Assembly: GCA_900549415.1 (NCBI GenBank)
Contig: URNX01000008.1
Span: 26,029-90,028, forward strand
Direction of reading: 5' to 3'
Origin: an uncultured bacterium
GTDB taxonomy: Bacteria; Verrucomicrobiota; Lentisphaeria; Victivallales; UBA1829
DNA: 64,000 nt
The notes under the pieces are model-generated. The model did no database searches and had not been told where the DNA came from. It saw nothing but the letters and a program-made list of their open reading frames with translations. Made by a program: the position numbers and the translations under genes. Of the stretch, positions 43,347-51,939 are shown piece by piece (position 1 is the stretch's first letter; each line of letters opens with the position of its first letter).

Positions 43347-45080
43347 TCAGTTGTTGGAGTCAAGTCCGAGCTGCTGATATCCAAGCGTGGAAGCCGGGCA
43401 TTTTTCAGCCTTGTTGACTTTCGCTGTGATCTTGGAGAGGTGCTCTTTGGTCTCTTTCTTCATGTTCGCATCGGGATCGATGGCTTCGACCGTTGCGACC
43501 AGAACGAACTGGGATTTCTTGACGATGTCGGATTCGGTGGAGAAGAGCCAGCCGAGAACCGGGAGGTCTTTCAGCAGGGGAACGCCGGAGACGCTGCGGA
43601 CAACCGAGGTCTTGGTGATTCCGCCGACAACGAAGTCCTTCGCGGCTTTGCCGACCTGAACGCTTGTGGTGTAGCTGGAGTTTGCAAATCTGGCTTTGCC
43701 TTCGCCGGTCCAGCCGATCAGGGAGGTGGAGCTCAGGGTGATGTTCATGTTGACAGCTTTGCCGTAGACTCCGCCGTTGATGTCCATCTGGAAGAGGTTG
43801 CCGCCTTCGACAGCTTCCACACCCTGGTATTTGCCGTTGCGGTTTTCGATCGCATAGGCGCCTTCGCTGATGAGGTTGTCGATGACTTTTCCGATGGTGA
43901 GAGCATTGCCGTCGGCATCGGTAACCGGGTTGCCGTCTTTGTCAACTGCGGGCTCGTTGTAGCGTTTGGCATACGCGCCCTTTGCAGTATCGGTAACGGA
44001 CGGGAGGATACCCTTCTTTTCGAGGTCCTTGAGAGCGACGGAAAAGATGCCGTCGGTGAGAGCGACGGAAGCCATACCGCCGTTTGCAACGAGGAGCGCT
44101 CCGGAGGAGACAACTTTCGCTTTGCCGCAGGTGGTCAGGAAGTCAATGTACTTCGTGTTCCACTTGGGGTTGAAGTTGTAGAATTCGGTGAAGCGGTAGC
44201 CGTTGTTCGGGCTGAGACCGCCGGCCCAGTTCGTGCCGTACTTGCCGCCGGCGGAGAACAGGTCGATACCGTCGTTGTTCTTCCATGCCTGGAAGTCAAG
44301 ACCGAGCTTCTGGTCGTTTTCAGCATAGACTTCAACGAGTTTGTAGTTGAAGTAGACTTCGCCGGCAGGAGTATCGACTTCCTTCAGGAAGTTGAGGGTT
44401 TCCTTCATGTTGTAACCGGGAGCGGTCATGATGAGAGCGTTCATCTGGTCGTCGGAGACGGCGTAGTTGAGCATTTCAGCCTTGACGCCGTTTTCGCCGG
44501 GGGTGAAAGCCTTGTGGTCGAATTCAGAACCGGCGAAGACGCCCATTCCGCTTTCCTTCATCATGCGGAGCAGGACGGAAGCGGGATTGTACTTCGGGAA
44601 GTAAGCCATATCGATGGTTCCCGAGCTGTTGGGAAGGTCCTTCTTGTCGAGCATTTCGATGACCTTGTCCATCGGCATTCCGTTTCCGGCGTTTTCGAAG
44701 CGGTATTCTTCAGCGGAAACGAGAAGGACGTTGGAGCCGTCGACATACTTGATGGATTCAAGAGCGACCGGGTTGTCGGCAATCGTCGGAGCGACGATCG
44801 TCTTCAGGACGCCGCGGAGGATGTAGGGATCCGCGTTCTTGATGACGTATGCTTTGGTGACGACGGAGGGATCGTTGTTGTCGCGGATGAAGTGGACAGC
44901 CTTCGTGCCTTCCTTGATTTCGACATTGAGCTTGGTGTCGATACGGGAGGGAGCGTAAGCTCCGGTCGCGAGGTCACCGCCCATCGCCGGGGGATTCAAA
45001 GTGACGTTCTGATTCTGAGCGGAAACCGCTCCGGTGGAGAGGACTGCAGCGGAAAGTGCGGTCAGAAAAAATTTATTCAT
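43347..45080 (-). CDS. secretin-like exported protein A
   Basis: The 577-residue protein has a signal peptide (MNKFFLTALSAAVLSTGAVSAQ). Secretin features are an N-domain pattern (AYVIKNADPYILRGVLKTIVAP ... VLLVSAEEYRFE ... VIEMLDKKD), LNFLKEVDTPAGEVYFNYKLVEV, and the secretin end block VPLLKDLPVLGWLFSTES followed by QFVLVATVE. Real secretins form outer-membrane rings for type II/III or pilus systems, but this protein is short and lacks a clear N0 domain, and no other secretion gene is near. It is cotranscribed with secretin-like protein B (30-bp gap). AAGGA precedes the ATG. Confidence 0.75.
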   Translation of the reverse strand: MNKFFLTALSAAVLSTGAVSAQNQNVTLNPPAMGGDLATGAYAPSRIDTKLNVEIKEGTKAVHFIRDNNDPSVVTKAYVIKNADPYILRGVLKTIVAPTIADNPVALESIKYVDGSNVLLVSAEEYRFENAGNGMPMDKVIEMLDKKDLPNSSGTIDMAYFPKYNPASVLLRMMKESGMGVFAGSEFDHKAFTPGENGVKAEMLNYAVSDDQMNALIMTAPGYNMKETLNFLKEVDTPAGEVYFNYKLVEVYAENDQKLGLDFQAWKNNDGIDLFSAGGKYGTNWAGGLSPNNGYRFTEFYNFNPKWNTKYIDFLTTCGKAKVVSSGALLVANGGMASVALTDGIFSVALKDLEKKGILPSVTDTAKGAYAKRYNEPAVDKDGNPVTDADGNALTIGKVIDNLISEGAYAIENRNGKYQGVEAVEGGNLFQMDINGGVYGKAVNMNITLSSTSLIGWTGEGKARFANSSYTTSVQVGKAAKDFVVGGITKTSVVRSVSGVPLLKDLPVLGWLFSTESDIVKKSQFVLVATVEAIDPDANMKKETKEHLSKITAKVNKAEKCPASTLGYQQLGLDSNN

Positions 45081-45110
45081 GGTAATAAATCCTTAAGTCA
45101 GTGTTTCCGG

Positions 45111-46466
45111 TTACTTCTGTGCAACGGTATCCGGATAAACCAGATTCGCTTCCACGGTGACGAAGATGTAGTTCTTTTCCTTCAGAGTGGTCGTCGTTCC
45201 GAAGATGTATTTCAGAACGGGGAGCTGGCAGAGGAACGGAACACCGGTGGTCTGTTCGACGTCGAATTCACGGACAGCTTTGGTGAGGACCTGTTCACGT
45301 CCGAAGTGAATGGTCTTCCAGTCGGTGACGGTTTTTGCCGTGCTGGCGATCTGGGTGCCGTAGTTGTTGGCTTCGACCGGATCGGTGGAGGTGATGTCGC
45401 AGGCAAAAACGAAGCTGCCGCTGTTTCTGTCGTAGAACGCCTTGTCGGAGGGAATCCAGCCCATGTCGTTCACATCCTTGTCTTCAGTGAAGAAGCAGAT
45501 GGTCGGAGCGGCGATGGTGACGTTGAATTCCGGAGCGCCTTCAAGAGCGACGACGGAGGAGGTGTGATCTTCCGGATTCTTGACCTGCGCGTTGTAGGTC
45601 GGGGTCAGAGAAATCGTGGCGGGAGCCTGGTTGTTGAGAACATTGATCGTGGCGGAAGCGACGATTTTAGCTCCGCCGGACTGCTGGAGCAGACGGATGA
45701 AGCTGAGGTCGAAGGCCGGAGCGGTGAAGATGCCGCCGTATGCCCAGGAGAGCGCGCTGCCGGTGTTCGCGGCGGTCATGAGAACCTTGTCCCATGCAAC
45801 TCTGCCGGAGCTGAACGCGAAGTCAACGAGGTTCAGACCCGGACCGTTCTTCCATGCGAGGTAGTCGATACCGACGTCGCGGAGGGTGCTTTCGCGGACG
45901 GAGTAGTAACGGAAGGTGACCTGAGCCTGCGGGAGCGGGCGGTCGAAATATTTGATCCAGTCGAGCGCGTAATCGACATCATCGAGGTCATCTTTGAGCC
46001 AGAGAGCGCCGTTGTCGGCGAAGTGGCTGCCGGTTCCGGAGAGCATGACGTCGGCAGGAAGCTGAAGCTCTTTGCCGTGACGGTACTTCGGCCAGTAAAC
46101 TTTCCATTTGTATCCCGCGCCGTAGACGGCGGAACCGAAAGCGTCTTTTTTGGTGCCTCTGTCAAGAACGGAGACGACCTGGTCGACGTAGGGGAGGAAT
46201 TCTTCTGCTGTGGTTACGATGACTGCCTGATTGTCCTTGCCGGCGTTGAGGCTGCGGACCTGGGAGGTTGCCTGATAGCGGCGGCATGCGGCATCAATAT
46301 AGGGGGTGATGTCGGAGGCCTTCAGGTGTTTGAGACGGTACACTTTGGTAGCCATCTGCTTCTGGGCGTCGTCCTGAATCAGACGGATCGTGCGGGTCCC
46401 TTCCGCTGCGAATGCGGGCACAAGCAAGGCCGCGGCAGCAAGGAGAGAAAAGAACTGCTTTTTCAT
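45111..46466 (-). CDS. secretin-like exported protein B (divergent)
   Basis: The 451-residue protein has a signal peptide (MKKQFFSLLAAAALLVPAFAA). It follows the same plan as protein A but is more divergent: an N-terminal YRLKHLKASDITPYIDAACRR segment with VIVTTAEEFLPYVDQVVSVLD, then LPQAQVTFRYYSVRESTLRDVGIDYLAWKNG (compare KLGLDFQAWKNN in A), and the end block TGVPFLCQLPVLKYIFGTTT followed by IFVTVEA. CAGGAG precedes the ATG. It is the first gene of the pair, after a leader of about 265 nt. Probably a paralogue of A. Confidence 0.72.
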   Translation of the reverse strand: MKKQFFSLLAAAALLVPAFAAEGTRTIRLIQDDAQKQMATKVYRLKHLKASDITPYIDAACRRYQATSQVRSLNAGKDNQAVIVTTAEEFLPYVDQVVSVLDRGTKKDAFGSAVYGAGYKWKVYWPKYRHGKELQLPADVMLSGTGSHFADNGALWLKDDLDDVDYALDWIKYFDRPLPQAQVTFRYYSVRESTLRDVGIDYLAWKNGPGLNLVDFAFSSGRVAWDKVLMTAANTGSALSWAYGGIFTAPAFDLSFIRLLQQSGGAKIVASATINVLNNQAPATISLTPTYNAQVKNPEDHTSSVVALEGAPEFNVTIAAPTICFFTEDKDVNDMGWIPSDKAFYDRNSGSFVFACDITSTDPVEANNYGTQIASTAKTVTDWKTIHFGREQVLTKAVREFDVEQTTGVPFLCQLPVLKYIFGTTTTLKEKNYIFVTVEANLVYPDTVAQK

Positions 46467-46857
46467 ACAAAACTCCTGTTTGCTTATTTTGGGGGTTGTT
46501 CTTTATCAAAATCAAGGAAAGTAAAAACGCGCCTCAAATGCCGGAACGTCCGCCGCCAGCAAGTCTTCCGCAGATGATTCGGAAACCCGCATGGCATATC
46601 TTTCATTCCGGACGGACCATTCTGCAGCGCCTGTTTGCCGTCCTTGCTTTCTTTTTTAAAGTGTCCTGTCTCTCACGCCCAGCACACGCACTCAGCACAA
46701 TGCTGAATTAGCCTCTCCTGATTAAACTGATAAATATAATATACATGCGCATATAACGATTGTCAAACAAAAAACATGTTTTTGCAGTTCATTTCAGATA
46801 TATTTCTTTCCATGAAATCAAATCCGGCACTTCCGGCGGAGATTCACCGCGTCCGTT
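46467..46857. other. intergenic region with the leader of the secretin-like operon
   Basis: About 390 bp without a firm gene. The right part holds a promoter at 46738-46766; the remainder (46467-46730) would be transcribed as leader. It could encode a 40-codon peptide on the minus strand (MKDMPCGFPNHLRKTCW...), stopping about 20 nt before protein B, but its Shine-Dalgarno is weak. I see no other element. Confidence 0.5.
46738..46766 (-). promoter_or_regulatory. promoter of the secretin-like operon
   Basis: Minus-strand perfect TTGACA (46766-46761), 17-bp spacer and TATATT (46743-46738). It is the best sigma-70-type promoter in the window and implies a long leader of about 265 nt. Confidence 0.78.
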
Positions 46858-48945
46858 TCAGCCGCGGACAATGCGGGAGAGACGCGTTGCGGTGAGCAGG
46901 ATGCAGCAGGAAAAAAGACCAATGACGGGAAACAGAATCAGTCCGGCGAGCAGTCCGGTTCCGCCGCCGAGCAGGGTCACGGACGGCAGAAAAGCCGCGT
47001 AGCTTCCTTCTCCGCAAAGCCTACGGAAATGAAGAAAAACATATGCCGTGCAGAACCCCAGCGGAAGCGGAACAGCAAAAAGCAGCGGCGTCTGAAACGT
47101 TCCCGGAATCCATTCAAGCCCGGTCAGCACAAGCGGCAGCAGGGCGGAAACGACGTAAACAGCCCGTGCACTTTTCGCCGTCCGCGCAACAAAAGCCCCT
47201 GCAAGCCCGCCGACTGCAAAAAGCGGAAGCAGAACCGGCAGCGCTCCGAACAGCATCCCCGTCCGGAGCTGAAAAAGATACAGCAGAACGCCCGCGGTTC
47301 CAAACGTCCAGAAGCCGTTTTCAAACGACAGAAAAAACGCACGCCGGTCCGGGGAAACCGCTTTGAAATAACGCAAAAGCAGATAGAGAACCGCCGGAAT
47401 CCCCAGCAGCCACAGCGCATTTCGCACAGCAAAAGAAAAACAGGTGAGCAGAGTCCGGAATGCACGGGTGCTGAAAAGCGGATCGCGACTCCACTCCCTC
47501 CGCAAAGAATCCGGCTGAAACAGGCGGTCGGGCGACTGTTCCGCGGCCAGACGTCCGAGACGGGCGGTTTCTTCCGGATCGTCGAGCAGACCGCCCGTAA
47601 CAAAGAAGAATCCGGGCGGAAGAAGCGGGGTTGCACCGAACCGGCTTTCCGCACGATCCGCCAGGATTTCCGGAGAAAGTTCCGGCTTCAGCTCCGCCGA
47701 AGCCAGCAGAAGATTGAGTCTTCCGGTCGCAAAGCTGACATTGGGGAAAACTTTGCGGACAGTTGCGATCAGGCGTATGCGCTCCGCCTCGGACGCAGGA
47801 AGCGGAATGGCAAGGATTCCGTCGTCTTTGAGCGCATTCCGGATCACCCGGAACATCTCCTCCGAACGGAAACGGTATGCCGCAAGAGTCCGGGAAACGG
47901 GTATTTCAAGATAAAACAGATCGTATTCCCCGGTCTGCTCCGCAAAAAAACGGAACGGGTCGTCCGCCGAAAATCCAAGTTTGCCTTTTTCATCCCTGAA
48001 CTGCTGGACGGAGCGGAGACGTTTCGCGTTTACAAGGCAGGAATCCACGTGTTCGACTTCCGGCATGGAGGCGAGCAGGAAAGCTGGACGCTGATCGATT
48101 TCGCCGATTGAAGCCGCCCGGAGCCCGCCTCCGTTTTCCTGCAGGAGGGAAACGAGAATCCGGAGTTTACCCGCATAAAACGGTTCTCTGCTGTAAAAGA
48201 TGCGCAAGCCGTTCAAAAAAACCGAATCCGCAGTGAACACAATCCGTCCGGTTGAAGTGTTGAGCGAGGCATGAAACGCGGGAAGAAACTTCCTGGCCGT
48301 CGCGGTGTAGACCGTCTGGAAGAGCATCGCGGGAAGCAGAGCAAGAATGCAGACCAGCAGTTTTATGCGGAATCTGCCCTTGAATCCGCTCAGCAGATGA
48401 ATCAGCAGAGCGGCGGGAAGCAGAAGCGCGAAAAGCAGAACAAGATCAATCTGTGAACTCCAGTCCGGACGGAAATAGAGCAGGATTCCGCCTCCGCAGA
48501 ACCCGCAGAGAAGCGCGAAAAGAAAAGTTCCGACCGCATCCGCCGTCTTCGCCCGCAGGAAAAACGCTCCGTAAAGAAGTCCGGTCGCCGTTCCGGATAT
48601 GACAGCGGCGATCAGCCCGGAACCAAGCAGAAGACGTCCCGAAAAATCCTGCGGAAAACCGCCCAGAATCAGCAGAGGAAAGAAGAGAAGAGCGAGAATG
48701 AAAACAGAAAACTCCTGCGCGAAGAACAGATAGAACGGTTCGCCGGCAGTCTGTTTTTTATGAGGCAGAAGAGGAAACATGGAAACAACCGCCCCGATCA
48801 GGAGGACCGGGACGGCTGCGGCGAGAATAAACTCCTTCCCGTTTGCGAGAACAAGAAGGTCTTGAATCAGCTCCGTTCCTGTCAGCAGTGTGCAGACGCC
48901 CAGAAGGAATGATTCCAGGAACAGGAAAGAGCCGATCCGGAACAC
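46858..48945 (-). CDS. polytopic membrane protein with a spermidine synthase-like middle domain
   Basis: The 695-residue protein starts at GTG 48945, 7 bp after the aminotransferase stop. It has about six membrane helices (1-225), a soluble middle part (about 235-470) with ASIGEIDQRPAFLLASMPEVEHVDSC and YDLFYLEIPVSRTLAAYRFRSEEMFRVIRNAL, resembling the Rossmann-fold of spermidine-synthase-like methyltransferases, and another helical block (about 500-690). Fused membrane/spermidine synthase-like proteins are known in bacteria but of unknown function. The usual G-G-G-D cofactor motif is degenerate here, so catalysis is doubtful. Confidence 0.72.
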   Translation of the reverse strand: MFRIGSFLFLESFLLGVCTLLTGTELIQDLLVLANGKEFILAAAVPVLLIGAVVSMFPLLPHKKQTAGEPFYLFFAQEFSVFILALLFFPLLILGGFPQDFSGRLLLGSGLIAAVISGTATGLLYGAFFLRAKTADAVGTFLFALLCGFCGGGILLYFRPDWSSQIDLVLLFALLLPAALLIHLLSGFKGRFRIKLLVCILALLPAMLFQTVYTATARKFLPAFHASLNTSTGRIVFTADSVFLNGLRIFYSREPFYAGKLRILVSLLQENGGGLRAASIGEIDQRPAFLLASMPEVEHVDSCLVNAKRLRSVQQFRDEKGKLGFSADDPFRFFAEQTGEYDLFYLEIPVSRTLAAYRFRSEEMFRVIRNALKDDGILAIPLPASEAERIRLIATVRKVFPNVSFATGRLNLLLASAELKPELSPEILADRAESRFGATPLLPPGFFFVTGGLLDDPEETARLGRLAAEQSPDRLFQPDSLRREWSRDPLFSTRAFRTLLTCFSFAVRNALWLLGIPAVLYLLLRYFKAVSPDRRAFFLSFENGFWTFGTAGVLLYLFQLRTGMLFGALPVLLPLFAVGGLAGAFVARTAKSARAVYVVSALLPLVLTGLEWIPGTFQTPLLFAVPLPLGFCTAYVFLHFRRLCGEGSYAAFLPSVTLLGGGTGLLAGLILFPVIGLFSCCILLTATRLSRIVRG

Positions 48946-48952
48946 GTGCCGC

Positions 48953-50194
48953 TCATTTCTTCTTTGCGGAGGAACGTTTCTTTTCCGCCTTCAGATCTTT
49001 CATGAAGGCTTCCATCCGTTTCAGCGCCTCGCGGATTCCTTCCATGGAAGTCGCGTAGGAGCAGCGGACATACCCTTCACCGGATTTGCCGAATGCGCAG
49101 CCGGGAACCACGGCGACGCGGTGTTCCATCAGCAGACGCTTTGCGAACTCGGTGGAAGAAAGCCCCGTCGAGGTAATGTTCGGAAACGCGTAGAACGCTC
49201 CTTCGGGCATGAAGCAGGGGAGCCCCATTTTGTTGAAGCCTTTGACGATGACGTTTCTGCGGTTCATGTATTCGCGGCGCATCGCCTCCATGTCGCGCTT
49301 GCCGTCGCGGAGCGCCTCTTCGGCGGCTTCCTGAGCGTTGATGGGAGCGCAGAGCATGGAATACTGATGAACCTTCATCATGGCGTCGATGATTTCAAAC
49401 GGTCCGCATGCGTAGCCGACGCGGAATCCGGTCATGGCGAATGCTTTGGAGAATCCGTGGAGGAAGACCGTGCGTTCCTTCATGCCCGGCAGGGAGGAGA
49501 TTGCCGGGAGAATGTTTCCGGAATAGGTGAGCTCGGAATAGATGAGGTCGGTCAGAACAAGCAGATCGTGTTTGATGGCGATTTCCGCAATCTTTTCGAG
49601 CTGATCCATATTGAGCGTCGCTCCGGTCGGATTGCAGGGGAAGTTGAGAAGAATCGCTTTGGTTTTCGGCGTGATCGCCTTCTCAAGATCGGCGGGATCA
49701 AGCGCAAAATTGTTCTTCTCGTAGGTTGCAACGGGAACGGGAACGCCGTGCGCCATTTTGATTTCGGAGTAGTAGGAGACGTAGCAGGGCTCGTTGTAGA
49801 TGATTTCGTCGCCCGGATTTGTAATCGCGCGGATCACCAGGTCGAGCGCTTCGCTGACGCCGACGGTGACGATGCACTCGTGAACGGGGTCGTATTCCAC
49901 CTTGTAGTTTTCTGCGACGTATTTGCAGATTGCTTTGCGGAGAGAGAGCAGACCGAGGTTGGAAGTGTAGCTCGTGTGTCCGCGTTCCATTGAGTAGATG
50001 GAGCTTTCGCGGATGGTCCAGGGGGTGACAAAGTCCGGCTCGCCGATACCGAGGGAGATGACATCGTCCATGGTGTTGACGAGTTCAAAAAAGTCGCGGA
50101 TTCCGCTTTTGGGAAGCGTGACGATATGCTGAGCGAGTTTGGATTTGAGATCAAGGGGTGACTTTGAGCCGTTCGTGTTCTTCTTCATTTTCAA
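48953..50194 (-). CDS. class I/II PLP-dependent aminotransferase
   Basis: The 413-residue protein shows the fold-type I pattern: ISLGIGEPDFVTP, HTSYTSNLGLLSLRKAI, NEPCYVSYYSEI, NFPCNPTGATLN, and the PLP Lys250 in FLHGFSKAFAMTGFRVGY. It resembles aspartate/alanine or aromatic aminotransferases (PatA/MalY/AspC group). Its start lies within the Lrp gene (44-bp overlap), and the pair Lrp regulator plus aminotransferase is a common arrangement; it suggests control by its substrate. An in-frame second ATG two codons later is equally possible. Its C-terminus is Lys-rich. Confidence 0.9.
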   Translation of the reverse strand: MKMKKNTNGSKSPLDLKSKLAQHIVTLPKSGIRDFFELVNTMDDVISLGIGEPDFVTPWTIRESSIYSMERGHTSYTSNLGLLSLRKAICKYVAENYKVEYDPVHECIVTVGVSEALDLVIRAITNPGDEIIYNEPCYVSYYSEIKMAHGVPVPVATYEKNNFALDPADLEKAITPKTKAILLNFPCNPTGATLNMDQLEKIAEIAIKHDLLVLTDLIYSELTYSGNILPAISSLPGMKERTVFLHGFSKAFAMTGFRVGYACGPFEIIDAMMKVHQYSMLCAPINAQEAAEEALRDGKRDMEAMRREYMNRRNVIVKGFNKMGLPCFMPEGAFYAFPNITSTGLSSTEFAKRLLMEHRVAVVPGCAFGKSGEGYVRCSYATSMEGIREALKRMEAFMKDLKAEKKRSSAKKK

Positions 50195-50642
50195 AAAGCT
50201 TTCCTGATTCTTTGTATTTCTTCAGAATGAAGTGTGTGGATGTGGAGACGACGCCTTCCATGGGTGCGAGTTTGCTTGAGACGAATTCCGCCACATCGTT
50301 GAGAGTTTCGCCGCGGACCTCAATCATGAGGTCGAAAAGGCCGGAGGACATCAGATAGAGGCTCTCGACTTTCGAGAACTTGCTGATGCGTTTCGCAATT
50401 CGGTCAAAGCCCCCGTTGCGTTCGGGTTTGATTTTAACTTCGATGATAGCCTTTACGGCATTTTCAGGGAGTACGGAATCGTCGAACAACGCTCGAAAGC
50501 CGACCAGAATTCCGCATTTTTCCAGTTTCTTGATCGTGTTTTCGACTGTTTTTCCGGAGACGCCGATCCGTTCCGCGATTTCCTCGTTGGAAAGCCGGCC
50601 GTCTTCGCGCAGAAGCCTCAGAATTTCGTTTTTGTGATCCAT
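50151..50642 (-). CDS. Lrp/AsnC-family transcriptional regulator
   Basis: The 163-residue protein has the N-terminal HTH (ILRLLREDGRLSNEEIAERIGVSGKTVENTIKKLEKCGILVGF) and a C-terminal RAM/ligand domain (AIIEVKIKPERNGGFDRIAKRISKF, YLMSSGLFDLMIEVRG). These act as amino acid-responsive multimers. It overlaps the aminotransferase gene, its probable target or partner. AAGGAG precedes the ATG. A TTGTTA/TATATT promoter lies upstream. Confidence 0.92.
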   Translation of the reverse strand: MDHKNEILRLLREDGRLSNEEIAERIGVSGKTVENTIKKLEKCGILVGFRALFDDSVLPENAVKAIIEVKIKPERNGGFDRIAKRISKFSKVESLYLMSSGLFDLMIEVRGETLNDVAEFVSSKLAPMEGVVSTSTHFILKKYKESGKLFENEEEHERLKVTP

Positions 50643-50677
50643 CTTTTACTCCTTGAAATTAGGGTCAGTATCAAGGT

Positions 50678-50705
50678 AATATAACGCAGAATCCGCATTT
50701 AACAA
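50678..50705 (-). promoter_or_regulatory. promoter of the Lrp-aminotransferase operon
   Basis: Minus-strand TTGTTA (50705-50700), 16-bp spacer and TATATT (50683-50678), 36 bp before the ATG. Confidence 0.55.
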
Positions 50706-50790
50706 ATAAATCTGCAAAAATTCTCCCCGCCTTTCACGCGGAAATCTTAAAAATATCCGCAAGAATCTGCTTCATAAAAATATTTCAGGC

Positions 50791-50819
50791 TTGACGAAAC
50801 GCGTTTCCGGCTGTATGTT
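50791..50819 (+). promoter_or_regulatory. promoter of the rfbBACD operon
   Basis: TTGACG (50791-50796), 17-bp spacer and TATGTT (50814-50819), 43 bp before the rfbB ATG. Confidence 0.72.
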
Positions 50820-50862
50820 TCCTGAAAAAATTACAGCAATACAATGAAGAAAGGTTCGCTGA

Positions 50863-51939
50863 ATGGGAAACCGCCGGATTATCGTCACCGGAGGCGCCGG
50901 ATTCATCGGCTCCGCCGTTGCGCGCCATATCATCAAAAACACGCCCGATGCCCTCTGCGTTGTGGATAAGCTCACCTACGCTGGCAACTTGGAGAACCTC
51001 ACGGAAATTTCCGCCGACCCGCGTTTCCGATTTGAAAAAGCGGACATCTGCGACCGTTCGACAATGGACCGCATTTTTGCCGACTTCAAGCCGACGCACG
51101 TCATGCATCTCGCGGCCGAATCACACGTTGACCGTTCAATCGACGGTCCCGGCGAATTCATTCAGACCAATATCGTCGGAACCTATACCCTGCTGGAAGC
51201 CGCACGCAAATATTTTTCCGTGCTCGGGGACGATGCAAAACGCGCTTTCCGTTTCCACCATATTTCCACCGATGAGGTTTACGGCGACCTGAACGGACCG
51301 GAGGATTTCTTCCGCGAAACAACTCCCTATGCGCCCAGCTCCCCTTACTCCGCCTCGAAAGCCTCCAGCGACCACCTGGTTCGCGCATGGAAACGCACGT
51401 TCGGGCTTCCGACCATCGTCACGAACTGCTCAAACAACTATGGACCGTACCATTTCCCCGAAAAACTCATTCCGCTGATCATTCTCCATGCGCTCGACGG
51501 CAAGGAACTCCCCGTTTACGGCGAAGGTCTGCAGGTGCGCGACTGGCTCTATGTGGAAGACCATGCCCGCGCGCTCTATCTCGTTGTCACGCAGGGCGTT
51601 CCGGGCGAAACTTACAATATCGGCGGACACAATGAAAAGAAGAATATCGAGGTTGTGAAGACTGTCTGCGCGCTTCTGGATGAACTCGCCCCGCGCAAGG
51701 ACGGCAAACCGTACGCGGAACAGATCGTTCATGTGAAGGATCGTCCCGGACACGACCTGCGCTATGCAATCGATCCCTCCAAAATTGCCCGCGAACTCGG
51801 CTGGAAACCGGAAGAGACCTTCGAAAGCGGCATCCGGAAAACCGTCGAATGGTACCTCGCTCACCGGAACGACTGGTGCGCGCATGTGCTCAGCGGCGCT
51901 TACAAAATGGAACGGCTCGGAACAGGAGACGCAAAATGA
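50863..51939 (+). CDS. rfbB: dTDP-glucose 4,6-dehydratase
   Basis: The 358-residue extended SDR protein has IIVTGGAGFIGSAVARHI for NAD, HLAAESHVDRSI, the catalytic STDEVYGDL (Asp-Glu) and YSASKASSDHLV (Tyr-x3-Lys), and the substrate-binding NCSNNYGPYHFPEKLIP. This is the second step of dTDP-L-rhamnose synthesis. The first gene of a tight operon; its stop overlaps rfbA as ATGA. AAAGG lies upstream. Confidence 0.96.
   Translation: MGNRRIIVTGGAGFIGSAVARHIIKNTPDALCVVDKLTYAGNLENLTEISADPRFRFEKADICDRSTMDRIFADFKPTHVMHLAAESHVDRSIDGPGEFIQTNIVGTYTLLEAARKYFSVLGDDAKRAFRFHHISTDEVYGDLNGPEDFFRETTPYAPSSPYSASKASSDHLVRAWKRTFGLPTIVTNCSNNYGPYHFPEKLIPLIILHALDGKELPVYGEGLQVRDWLYVEDHARALYLVVTQGVPGETYNIGGHNEKKNIEVVKTVCALLDELAPRKDGKPYAEQIVHVKDRPGHDLRYAIDPSKIARELGWKPEETFESGIRKTVEWYLAHRNDWCAHVLSGAYKMERLGTGDAK

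Noticed and set aside
43209..46577. A 1122-codon open frame on the plus strand
   Set aside because: It is the exact antisense of two genes that have signal peptides, ribosome sites and secretin motifs; its protein has no recognisable domain and is the usual by-product of strong codon bias.
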